Assembly (NCBI GenBank): GCA_019055375.1
Contig: JAHQIW010000618.1
Span: forward strand, 1 to 64,000
DNA length: 64,000 nt
Source: Parelaphostrongylus tenuis
Lineage: Eukaryota > Nematoda > Chromadorea > Rhabditida > Metastrongylidae
Reading direction: 5' to 3'
Below are positions 52,424-63,089 of the stretch, piece after piece. Position 1 is the stretch's first letter. Each line of letters starts with the position of its first letter. The notes under the pieces were generated by a model, which did no database searches, was not told where the DNA came from, and saw only the letters and a list, made by a program, of their open reading frames with translations. Position numbers and translations under genes: made by a program.

Positions 52424-52914
52424 TGTTTGCATCACAAAGCGATGTAAAAGTCCCTTAACTCCCGACACGCTAGTTGCAATGCCAGAAACACGGACCGGTA
52501 CATCGGCCGCACTAGAGTGAACTACGCCCACAGGTAAAGTGAAGCAAGTAACAGTGAAGGTTCTAATACTTGCTGCAATAGATCCTTGTAAATCTTGCAA
52601 TGAATAATCAAAAATTTAACCACTATACTCGCATAAAGTTTCATAGGCACGTTCCTTTCGGAATTTGAAATCGTTCCGTCAGAATCGTCGAATTACGAAT
52701 TCTTGACTTCTAATATTTCCAAATATATTTTTTGATCACTATTCATACTCTGTAACATTAGAAATGATGGCTATGTGATGAAGTCTTCTGTTCACTATCT
52801 GGTGGCATCACACCACATCCCAACGCTGTGGATATTCAATATAATATTCAATATTCAATATAATGTGCTGAGTGCTAGGAGAATCGTAATAGCTGCTGTT
52901 GGAAGCCTCGCCAT
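52424..52914 (-). pseudogene. Secreted nematode-type family, copy B (broken)
   Basis: Exon 1 starts at ATG 52914 ('MARLPTAAITILLALST'). It is interrupted by a 37-nt AT-rich insertion (about 52823-52859) with a stop, before the sequence resumes as 'ALGCGVMPPDSEQ'. Exon 2 (52584-52424) is fully open ('RTFTVTCFTLPVGVVHSSAA', 'VRVSGIATSVSG', 'LHRFVMQT'). Its donor is AT instead of GT, reading ATAAGT at 52423 downward. Exons 3-5 are missing; sequence below 52310 is a SINE. Three independent lesions make this a pseudogene. Confidence 0.75.
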
Positions 52915-52989
52915 TTTGATTTTTGTGGTTTTGCCAAGTGTCTAAGTAAATGTTGTTGGCCCAATCAGGAACAAGCATTTTATCTTCAT

Positions 52990-53690
52990 CATTCTCAATC
53001 GACAACACCGAGTTTGGCACTCAGCACATTATATTGAATTCGGCTTGACAGATCGATGAATTTGTCCAAAAACATTCGGATATAATGAACCGCGGTTTAG
53101 TGTAATATTGTTTAAACCAAATTTTGTTATTGTTTCTTTATTCCCAAGCACATGGGAACGGTCAATGAGATGAATTGCTTGGCGATTCTCAAATGACAAT
53201 ATGTTGCGTGGAAGAAACTACTCAAACAAGAATTGCATCTGAACGCAAAAATTCTTAAGAGGGGATGCCCATAAACGGTTCCCACCTTCTCTTTTCTGAT
53301 GTCACGACATAAAATCCCGATTTTCCCGTATATGAAATCTCGTAGACGACAAAATATCAAAATTGCAACCGCACTCTGAAGATAAAATGTGTAAAAGCAG
53401 TATCGATTAGCAAGTTGTTTCGTAACGTTTTACACTTAGTAAACATATGATCATCAATGCTCATGAAGCAGTTGATTGATAGTCAACACAAGAACTAAAA
53501 ACTCACTGAAGATTTCCTAAAGTGGGCTGAAATTAAAATGGTTTTCAAAAAGTCATCAATCGGCAAAAAAATGGAAACCGCGCGAAAATTGGTGGCAGCA
53601 AAAACAACTGCTCAAAGAGGACTGATTTTGTCCTACTGAACAACAATTCTACACTTTATTGGATTGGTTATATCGCTACGGTAGAATAGA
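52990..53690. other. Upstream flank of copy B
   Basis: 53018-53040 (GCACTCAGCACATTATATTG and on) is the reverse complement of 52851-52873 in the broken exon. 53110-53500 aligns with the flank of copy A. No other feature. Confidence 0.45.
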
Positions 53691-53699
53691 GTGGCGTTC

Positions 53700-53935
53700 C
53701 GAGGTGTACGGGGCGCTGTGGCCGAATGCTTGTGGTGCTCGTCGCGGCGCACATGGAGCCAAGCTTCATCGTGTAACTTTTCCCGGCAGTTAACAAAACG
53801 CTCTATGAAACGCCACAGCCAGACTAACCTCAAGATTGCAAAGAGACTTGTTCAACCAGTATTTTACGATGTTCAAGAAGACGAAGAGCGAATTGAATGT
53901 TAGAAGTATTGAAATCCGCATAGTAAAAAAAATAC
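53700..53935 (+). repeat. tRNA-derived SINE-like repeat (family S5)
   Basis: The head 'GCTGTGGCCGAATGCTTGTG' resembles a Ser/Leu tRNA. The body 'GATTGCAAAGAGACTTGTTC' and 'ACCAGTATTTTACGATG' match 31.2 kb. Confidence 0.6.
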
Positions 53936-54734
53936 ACTGTGAAGATGGCTCATTGAAGTGTCAAAAGTGTCTGAGAGGACCAGACGAGGTAACGCTTAAC
54001 ACGTTGGCAACGACGTTGAAATCCTGTTCGTCGTGCCACCGCGCCGCGCTGCACACATACGCGGCGGCAGCAATGACGTTATGGCAGTTTTCTAATGAAA
54101 TATGGATATTTATCGTTACTAAAAGAAATTTCGTCCGCAGTAAATGATCATATATGGAGGAAGAGACATCCATGAAACTTCTTGTGGAAGGAATAATGAG
54201 AATATTTTCTCCTAAAGCTTCGAATCTCGATGGATAAGGCGGATATGTGGTATAAGATGATCTTTCGAATTGCTACTGAACATCGTTATGTTATCCAAGA
54301 TAAATTTATTCATGTTTTGGTCATATTCACATTTTATTAACTACATCATCAACAACTCATCTTCATACAAAACCACAAAGAAATTTCAAATAAATAAAAA
54401 GGAAATACCTACAGGTATTGGTTGGACCAAAAGCACCGTGCTGGTAAGGTCAGAAGGCCGAATCGCACTTTTAGCGCTAAAAGACATGAATGGCTTAGAA
54501 TATGGTAACGGGATGTGTTGTATTCTGAACGCGGTTTAGAAAACAGCCGAATATAAAGGCATGCAATAAGTTTAGGCAGTTTCTTTCTCAGATGTAATTA
54601 CAACTCAATTAGCATCCTGGGATTCTAGAGCAATACAGGAACTTTTACTCAAACCGACACCCTACAGCAAATATTGCTGAGAATTACAAAGGAAAGAACT
54701 AATTTTAGTGGGATTCCGACATTTTCGTCAGTAT

Positions 54735-54870
54735 TGTAGTTGCAGTAGCACTCGTTCGTCAATTATAAAAGTGTTGCGCTGCCTATGGTGGGTTGAGTTT
54801 TGGACCTTGAAATATTCTTTAGTGGCGATCACCTCTTCAAATTGAAATATCTTTAGAAAAATTCTTTTGC
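54735..54870 (-). repeat. Exon-like repeat R, copy 3
   Basis: The minus strand reads 'EVIATKEYFKVQNSTHHRQR' then 'NTFII'. Third member of the R set. Confidence 0.35.
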
Positions 54871-54899
54871 CTTTCAACAAGCTGTATTTTCGAACCCCG

Positions 54900-55215
54900 T
54901 CGTAAACATTCAATATAGTTTGAGAGAATGTTTCAAGCATCCGAGGTTGATACGTCAGCGGTTTACATACGTTTCGGCAGTCTCACTCGCCTCATCACAG
55001 CCGAAAGCCTCACTATTCATCCACATTGACAGTAGGGAAGGAAAATATATTTCGATTAGAACTAAGTGGAATTATGATTTCTACTATTTTTTCAGTCGAG
55101 GCCTACGGCTTCTACTAAGCATATAGACAATGAATTTTAGCCGACTGTTAGACCTCTTTATAAATATTCATTATAGTCTGAATAAAATTTTGAGCTTTTT
55201 CGAGGTTTATGCATT
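54900..55215. mobile_element. Palindromic element with family E hammerhead (decayed)
   Basis: Left terminus 'TTCAATATAGTTTGAGAGAA', right terminus 'CATTATAGTCTGAATAAAAT' with the usual 'CGAGGTT' blocks. A minus-strand hammerhead near 54960-54998 has GTGATGA in place of CTGATGA but keeps GGC/GCC, GAAA, CGTATG and AACC. Confidence 0.5.
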
Positions 55216-56440
55216 GGTGGCTTCTATACGAGGTTAATTCGCATTGATTGCAAAAAGGTGAAAATATTATTGCGCGTGATTTTGACCGAAACACATTTCC
55301 TCGTCTTATTGTCGGTAGGGGTCACTTTTTAGAAACTCTGAGAACTCCATTTCTCAAACTGTAGATAGATTAGTGATAGTCTAATGAAAAAGGCTCTTTT
55401 TTGGAAGAGACCAAGGAATCATGACTACACTCCACAGAACGCCACCGCTTTTCACGTATCGAAAAGTAAAGAATTATAGAACCGTTTACAGGGAGTTTTT
55501 TGTCCACCAAAAGTAAGCTCTTACAAAGTTCTTCATTGCTGCTCAATTTTTTCTAGCAACAAATTTTTTGCATAAAACTAACATTTAATACATTCTAACA
55601 AAACTCCGCTTTGAAGTTCGAAAAATAAACTCCGACTGCATAACGTTGTCTTCATCGATCAGTGGGACGTTTATGGAAGTCTCTTTACACGCCAATCATA
55701 CTATTGAAATAGAAATTTCTCCGAACTGTAGATTGCCTACAATGGCATGAATGATTTGAGAAAAATGTTCATTAATAACCAGAAATATATTTTTCGTAAC
55801 GATGCCGTTAGAAAATATAGAGTTTTGGCAAGCATTAGGCACGATTATACTGCATTTATCTTAGTAGATTTCTCTTAATGATGTGTCATTGTTTAGTGAG
55901 GACCTCTTTCTCTTTATTTCTTTGAGACCTTTGAATAAGCCCATTCTATTGCGAGCGTTCACGAATTTTCGTAGCCGTTCAAGCGGCAAACAACCCGAGG
56001 AGTCGAAAGATCCCTCATCATCCCCGAGGAGTGAAGCCTTTTTTCAAGCATTTTTTATATTGAGAATCTCATTCCAAGAGTGAGTGTTGTGGTGTGCGGA
56101 GCAGAAAATTTTACTCATTTTCAAAATGCTAGCAAGAAGTTTCTGGCTTAAATGTTATAAATTCTGTTTGTCCTTTTCTCGAATGACAAATCGAAAGCAC
56201 CTTGAGCGCTCTATAATCATGCATCCCGTCGTAAACAGTGATAGATCATGTTGAATAACCAGTGCAGCGTTCTACCACTCTCGTAATAAAGCAGTTTTTT
56301 CTAGCAATTCCATCTCGTAATATTTGAACTGCTCATTCACTAACGGTTTTGCTGCAGTATTCTCCTTGCACTTTTAACATGATACTATATCAAAGACCGT
56401 ATAACTGTGATTTTACATAAAATCATTTTGTGCAGACTTT
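55216..56440. other. Unassigned DNA
   Basis: No exon or repeat recognised. Confidence 0.35.
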
Positions 56441-56444
56441 CAAA

Positions 56445-56640
56445 CATGCGTCACCTAACGTCTCACTGACAGTCGGGTGACTAGATCGAGCACCCGCAAA
56501 CGTTCGATTTTTCATACCTCGAGGGAAGTAAACCAGGAAGCTAACCCTAGCCGTTGAGATTCCTTGAACATCACATCTCCCTTCCAAGCTTTTCGTCAAG
56601 AAATCGGATTATATCGGGTGGCGACTCTATTTTGCATTCG
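56445..56640 (-). repeat. RTE 3'-end fragment
   Basis: 'ACCTAACGTCTCACTGACAG' and 'TTTTCGTCAAGAAATCGGAT' on plus are the reversed end motifs, strongly decayed. Confidence 0.5.
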
Positions 56641-57174
56641 GCAGTCCGAAGAATCCATTCGATACGACTGGCTCTCTTCATTCAGCCGTTGCATTATGGA
56701 TGCCGCTCAAGCAGCTTGTGTTGAACGACTACAGGTTCAAGATGTATTGTCGTTTCTCTGACTGCTAAACTTTTTTGAACTCACAATTTCATAAGTTTTC
56801 TTTATCTTGAATTTTCCTTACCAAAGGGTTCAAATAAAATCGTGCTCAAGAATTTTGAAAGATCGACAAAACTATCTTACGACTTGCCCCTCTCAAAAAA
56901 TTGCGCAAATCTAGTAAATTGTTTTGAAAGCGGAGGCTAACGCTTTGGTGATTTTGCTTTACATAACGTCTAAACATGCTATAGGATACCGGATCGAAAG
57001 GTCCAGATTTATTTCTTGATATATGTCGCGAAAATAGAATGCAGAAACGAAGTAAACTGCCTATCTATTGTGGAAAACTCATCGCTCGACTAGTAATGAG
57101 AGCAAGACCACCAGTGTTTTGTTATACACTAAAGCGATAAAACTTTCAATATGAGAAGAAAAGTTTAGAAAACT

Positions 57175-57310
57175 AATCTTTATTTGAAGCTTCACGAGGT
57201 TGGTATCTTTTTCTCGAACAGTTGTTCTTTTTCCAGGTCGATGGGTTTTCTCGGTTGCTAGTGGCTGACGTTTTCCCAAATACGCCTTCTTCAGAGCCTG
57301 AAAGTATTAT
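57175..57310 (-). repeat. Penelope-type 3' end with hammerhead (P4)
   Basis: On the minus strand: GGCT (57298-57295), CTGAAGA (57294-57288), AGGCGTATTTGG, GAAAA, CGTC, AGCC (57266-57263). The helix II 3' strand is GGG rather than GCC. Downstream 'ACCTCGTGAAGCTTCAAATA' and an AATAAA-like signal match the 47.5-kb copy. Confidence 0.55.
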
Positions 57311-59150
57311 CTGTTGTAGCTTTATTTATATGACTATATGCTGCGAGGCAAAAAATAATAAATTGAAATTCTGGGGTGTTGGTAAGCGATATTTGATTCA
57401 GGTAAAACTACTCACCGTGCAACCTAGTCTAGGGACTACCTATGTTGTTAGCGCCTGGGTGACGTATGAACCCGCCCCCCATGTCACCAGGTCAAATTAT
57501 GGATAAGTGCGCTGTAAGAAATGAAAAGAGCACTGCGATTTGCATTTGGACCACACAGCTTGTTGTTTAAATCTTACACCGACTTTTGGTACTTGTACAG
57601 TTGGATTTTGACTTTTTATCAAATTTGCTGTTATAAAGGAATACATTATTTATCGTAAAAATATTTTAGCATTAACAATGCCCGAGGGTTCTAGAAATTC
57701 CCACCATTCGATTCAAAAAGAATTTCCTGGGAAGATCATAGTTCTCGCCCTCATTGCGCATTTTTATCACCTATCTTATGAGGAACTAACTCAAAAACAC
57801 ATTCTCGATAACGTGCAACCCTTTAGTGGAAGACATATATGGATGGAGTTTTAGTATACAGCCGGAGTGAGTACCGACAGAGCTTCTACTAATCAAATTT
57901 AGGAGCACTTTCGTGGAAAAGTACACTTACGCTGATCTCCTTTTTTTCAGTATACTACTAGTAGTCATTCGATGGGTAAAAAAATTGAAATTTTAGTGCT
58001 AGACTTGCTTTATGAAAGAACATGTTCAGTGTTTGATACCAGCGAAGAGCGAAATACGCCTAGTCTTCGAATATTTAGCTCATTTTTTGAACTTCATCGA
58101 GGGCACTGTTGGCAGTTATTTAGTAAAATTTAGATGGCCGGAGCACTTCATTCTCATAAGGTAGCGGCGTATTATTCAAGGAAATTTTCGTAGGCATTTT
58201 TAGTAGCAAATACGATAATACGTTCTAAGAATCTGTGTTCAATGGGAAAGCCACAAAACCGAAATTACTTCCAACTTCTCAATTCTGCCGCACATCTTCC
58301 AAGAGTGCTCGTCTGTTCCCACTCAGCATGCCCTCTCATCGCCACAGATATTTGTCTGCTCCGCAATCAACCCCTAAACATGGGGCCTGTGCAATTCTCA
58401 GAGGTGGAATGGTTCCCTGCACCTGATCATTGCGTCGCTTTGAGCACCTCCTGTCGCCATCAAAGGTAGGGGTGATTTTGGGTGACAACACCTTTTGTGA
58501 TCAAGCACCGATTGCCTCTTTATCAGTGCCCTTGGATGTGACTGGACACAACACAGTACATTATTGGTGACAGTTTCGGAAGCTAGTCCTTCTTCACAGC
58601 GTGTGAAGGTCAGAACGACTAGTAATCTGGCCAATCAAGCACTTTCAACGGCGGACATCCGAAGATAGTGAATGACGAGTGATCGAATAGTGATTAGTGT
58701 GGAATAACTCTTTGGAGGCAGTTCACAATCTAATTTACATTTTCCCAATGCTTAAAACCTATTTAAAATATGTATTTGGACACAATTCGCTCTTCGATTT
58801 TCTTTGCATCCGTGAACTATGACAAAGGAAATTACGACTCTTGTTTGTGAGAAAAAACTTATGGATCAATATCTATGGCAAGAAAAAAAGTTTCAACGTG
58901 TTAGACGGAAGAACAGGAACTGATTACGCGGAGGATATAATACGTCCAGTGGTGAAAACAACACAGGTACCCATAGGAAGCAGTTAGGCAAGAAGCAGTC
59001 TCCGTTTTACTGTTGGATGTCTACAACCACCTTATGTGGTCACATTACAGTAATAAGAGAAGGTGCGAACTTTATCGCGCCTATGAAGTCGCCTTGAGAA
59101 CATTGACTTCGAAGGAATACGTAGAGGGCGTATGCGGTACGTATATCGAG
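57311..59150. other. Mostly unassigned; one decayed Penelope-type end
   Basis: 58565-58615 (minus) resembles the Penelope-type 3' end: 'GCTGTGAAGAAGGACTAGCT' then CCGAAA and CTGTC. Otherwise no gene or repeat is supported. Confidence 0.35.
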
Positions 59151-59166
59151 AGTCAAAATCACCACA

Positions 59167-59662
59167 TTATACCTTTATTTCGGGTGTTTTGCTAGCATCA
59201 CGCTCAAATTTCAATAATTCTCTTCATTTATTTGAGCCACCATGTCATGTGGTCCAGTAAGGGCTCTTGTACAGCCCGATACACGTGTTTCGTCCTTGCA
59301 TAGTCGTCACTCGAGCAGAACCTATCGTTTTTGAATCTTTTTTACTAGCCAATCCTCTCGGGAGCTTGCTCTTTCTACAGAGAGGTATCGAAGACGAACG
59401 GTTTACACTGCATGTCAAGTGAAAATATCACCAAACTTACAGTGTTATACACTTGATTGCTGACTTAACATACAGTGTACATTGCTCGTCTTCGATACCT
59501 CTCTGTAGGAAAAACAAGTTCTTGAGAGGATTTTCTAGTGAAAAGATTGAAAGGCGACTGATTCTGCATGACTGACGAGTCTGTAAGGACGAAACACGTG
59601 TATCGGGCTGTACAAAAGCCCTAACCAGACCAGATGACAAGATGGCTCAAATAATAGTGAAA
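59167..59662. mobile_element. Palindromic hammerhead element F3 with 12-bp target duplication
   Basis: A 496-bp element bounded by the identical 12-mer AAAATCACCACA at 59155-59166 and 59663-59674. The left end TTATACCTTTATTTCGGGTG matches F1 (TTGTACCTTTATTTCGAGTG). Arms contain a decayed minus-strand hammerhead (59274-59316, GTGACGA core) and a plus-strand one (59566-59608) with CTGACGA, GAAA, CACGTG and TCGGGC intact but a poorer helix I (GCATGA). Confidence 0.78.
59566..59608 (+). ncRNA. Hammerhead ribozyme motif (F3 right arm)
   Basis: GCATGA, CTGACGA (59572-59578), helix II GTC/GAC, GAAA (59591-59594), CACGTG, GTA, TCGGGC. The core is complete. Helix I has one mismatch (A-G) and one G-U compared with the F2 copy. 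Confidence 0.62.
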
Positions 59663-59934
59663 AAAATCACCACAATAAAACCTACCCGAAGTATGGAATC
59701 AACGCAGGTAGTAAATAGTTAGTACCAATAGAACGATAGAACAAAGTCATCTCTGTATTTAAAGATATCGCAGCTCCACGACATTACTGATAATTGAGAA
59801 ACTATTGAGAATTATTGAGTAATGGCATGGCATGCAGTGTGCAGCATCATTTTTGACAAGCAGTTGAATTATCTCTCATTTTCAGCATTATCATCACTAT
59901 GGAGTCATGGAATTTGTTCATTATGAGACGGCAG

Positions 59935-61085
59935 ATGGAAAACGAATCTCATTTGTTGGAAAAGGACTTTTCATGGGAGCGTTTTTCATTCGTTCTTTCC
60001 ATTCGTTTCATAGGAGTGTTTGATCATTCGAAAGCTTAATATCCTAGCAAAAGTCCTACCTGGCCGGTTTCCGAAACTTTCCTTCTATAACGCTGTGAGA
60101 TCCAATTAAATCTATGTCATAGACGCACATATTTCTGGCCGGACAGAGTTTAACAAAGGATTAGTAATCATTCGATAGCGTAATATTTGCCAATTCCATC
60201 ACTTGCTTGTTTTCTGGAGACACCGTTTCTTTGAAACGCAGCAGGGAGAATAAGATTGATTTACATGAGCGAGCAAGGTGAATTTGGCTAATTTATCGCC
60301 TGCTGGGTTAGGCAGCAAGGGCGAGCAGGGGAGGAGGGAGAGGGTGAAAGTTACGCAATTAGCAGTCGATTTTCGATCAGTCTTACAAAAGTGCGATCTT
60401 TGTCAATGAATTAGGAATTGTTTATCGGCTTTGGAAAAAAATACCTCAGATAACTGTATGAGTCTGCTACAAAAAGACTTTGAATACTTTTATTATGCCA
60501 TAAATACGGAGACATCAGTGATCATTACCATCACTTTGTTGAATTCAGGAGGCCAGAGCGTGCTCTTAATTCCAACAGTGACTCAAAAGCATTCAAATTA
60601 TTACGAAACTTTCTATAGTCGTTCATATGCTCGCGAGTCGATTAATCATCGTCTCAGCCAACCTGCTGCCTCATCAGTGGCGTGAAGACCATCTTGCTCG
60701 CGCATACGAATCAATCTTGTCTTCCCTGCTGCGTTGCAAATAAATGGTCTTTCTAGGATACAAGCAGCGTTTGAATTAAGAAACATTAAGCTATCGAATC
60801 ATAATTACAGTCCAAAGAAAGAGCTCTGTTCGGCGAGAAATATGAGCTCCTGAAGCACAAGGAATTTTGTAACAATGTGAAAAAGCCTTTTTGAAAACCG
60901 GTCACGTGAGGCTATAGCCATGAAATCTATGCTTTCGAATAATTATTGAGGCTCCTGTGACAAGTCCTTTCCCAGCGGATGAGGTCGGTTTTTTATTTGT
61001 CACCTCATAGTGGACGAACATCGGAGTATTTTAATAATGAAGTGGTTTTGAAGTAGTAAGATTTTTATAGCGCTTTTGTTTTGTG
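59935..61085. repeat. Interspersed repeat Z copies
   Basis: Long run of Z-family segments: 'GATTAGTAATCATTCGATAG' (60160), 'AAAGAAAGAGCTCTGTTCGG' (60815) and 'TATGCTTTCGAATAATTATT' (60929). No exon. Confidence 0.45.
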
Positions 61086-61599
61086 AAGAACAAAGTAATG
61101 AAGTGATTGATCATATAGTAATTATTCACTTACGGTAATGAATATTGACGAGAAATTGTCGGCCTGAGAAATCAAGGATAAGTTCAATTGGTATTGGATG
61201 AATATAGATATGACTTTAGATGAGATGGCATTCAAATCCTCAACAACAGCTGTGAATATCACTTTATCGTGAGTATCTGGCTTTTCCTCTAAAGGTTGGG
61301 GTTATAGGGAAAGGTATCGCCTTTATTACTACTACAAATGGCTTTATCGAAGCTTTTTATGCCGTATTCTTAGCAATCGCTGGCGATAATACTCCACTTA
61401 GGGACATTAAAAATCCGAATTTCAGTAGAAAACCACTCACGAAAGCGTCGCGTTCCGCACAAGATTTCAACGTCGTTGTCAAGCTGTTGATACAACTTCT
61501 TGCGCGACTCTGTGTAATCGTCAGTCAAATGATTTGTCCGTTTATTAATGCTGCAGTGATACAATAGTTAACTAAATGAAAATGTTTGCTTCCAATTCA

Positions 61600-63074
61600 T
61601 CACAATCCGACTTTATTTTTCCGTCGACAGTAGCAATAACCGAGGAGAAGTGCGATCCGAATGGATCCGATGACAATATTCAAATTGCTCGCTTCACTAC
61701 ATTTTGCCATGTTGCTTTTGATGAAGTTTTATAGAAAGGAGACTGAAATACATACCGAGAAAGTTCTTGAAAATCTCAAATGTGGGCTGGACACAAGCGT
61801 TATCATCGCTTTCGACTGTGCAGGCTGTGGCATCGCACAATCCTACATGTTTGGATCCATTAGAGCAAAAAGCAGTCACCGTATTATCGACAATGATACA
61901 GTCATTTCCATTGTACTGATTGCAAGAAATTATGAACTTTGAAATGACATCTTCCTTTAATATGGTGAGAAAGTGAAAGTAGACCTAAGACGGTTTCAAG
62001 CACTTATTTTCATTTTTGTTTGAGTATTCTCAAACCATTACCTGAAACAGATAGTGCTGTATCATTCGTAGGAGAAGATGCTGGAAAAACTCATTTAAAA
62101 AGCATCAAAGTAAAAGGTTCAAATCCTATCGTCGTTGCAATCTTTCCCCATGTTTTATGGCCATTTCTGGTAATATTCTAGCTGTTATTGGCATTTCGGA
62201 GAACAGCAAAGATATCCATGCTTTTTCTGATACCTGTTATATCATTGGTTTGAATACTCTAAAAATCAAACATTGTGCCTATTCTTATTTTTGTCCATTG
62301 AACTGAGGCACACTTTCAGGCGCATTATCTGTGTGTAGGTGACTGTCACAGTAAGTTGACTCAAAATGGCCGAGATAACAGGCAGCATCAGGCAGGAGCG
62401 CACTACGACCTTGACCTCCTATAACCTCAAAGACCTTAAGAGCAAATTTTTTACTACTACGAAACTTTTCTTGGAAGCGCTTTGCAATTGAATCATGTAA
62501 AACACTGCACATAATATCATACCAAGAAGTTGAAATGCACCTCAGTTCCTCCGCCTTTCCAGATGCTCCAAAGGTTAAAAAATCTTGAAGTTCAAAGTTG
62601 CGGCTCACTGTTTGCATTACGGGACGTTCTACAAATCCCTTAGCTCCTGACTCTAGATGCGGCATCAGCGACATGAGTTCAAACATTACTTGAGGTGGAA
62701 CAAACCATAGCAGCAGGCAAAGTGAAGCCAGCGACGCTAAAGTTCCTACTGCTTCTTGCATCAGAGCCTCATAGTTTTTTTTGGTGAGCATTAGACTTAC
62801 ATTACTATGTTTCTAGATTTTCTACCTCTTTTTTATACTTAAAAAGAGTTCCTTCATTAAAAGACAAAGACTGTAACTGCTGTAGAACTCTGATTAATGT
62901 TAAACATGTTCGCCATGATTAAGTTTAATGAGCTTCTGATACTATTGGTTATGTGCCGTCTCTTAACAATCTTCTGTTGATCATCTTGACCTGCTGCATC
63001 AGTCCACATCCGAGTGCTGCTGAGATTATGGTCATAAACGAAATCATAATAGGATCGGTTGGAACTTCCGCCAT
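61600..63074 (-). pseudogene. Secreted nematode-type family, copy C (broken)
   Basis: All five exons can be traced by alignment to copy A. Exon 1 (63074-62991) gives 'MISFMTIISAALGCGLMQQ', with a GAGCCAT leader after TTTTTAG as in copy A. Exon 2 (62767-62609) starts 'SDARSSRNFSVAGFTLPAAM' but meets a TGA and then a 2-nt deletion. Exon 3 (62434 down) starts 'VFEVIGGQGRSALLPDA' and then has a 4-nt insertion before 'VISAILSQLTVTVTYT' resumes in another frame. Exon 4 (61915 down) keeps 'CIIVDNTVTAFCSNGSKH'. Exon 5 keeps 'WQNVVKRAI' then TGA (61682-61680). Exon 1 also ends in phase 0 where phase 1 is needed. Confidence 0.75.
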
Positions 63075-63089
63075 GTTTGTAATAAGATC

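Noticed and set aside
62285..62791. 168-codon minus-strand open frame
   Set aside because: It runs through exons and introns of copy C in the wrong frame because of indels; the alignment to copy A shows it is a pseudogene artefact.
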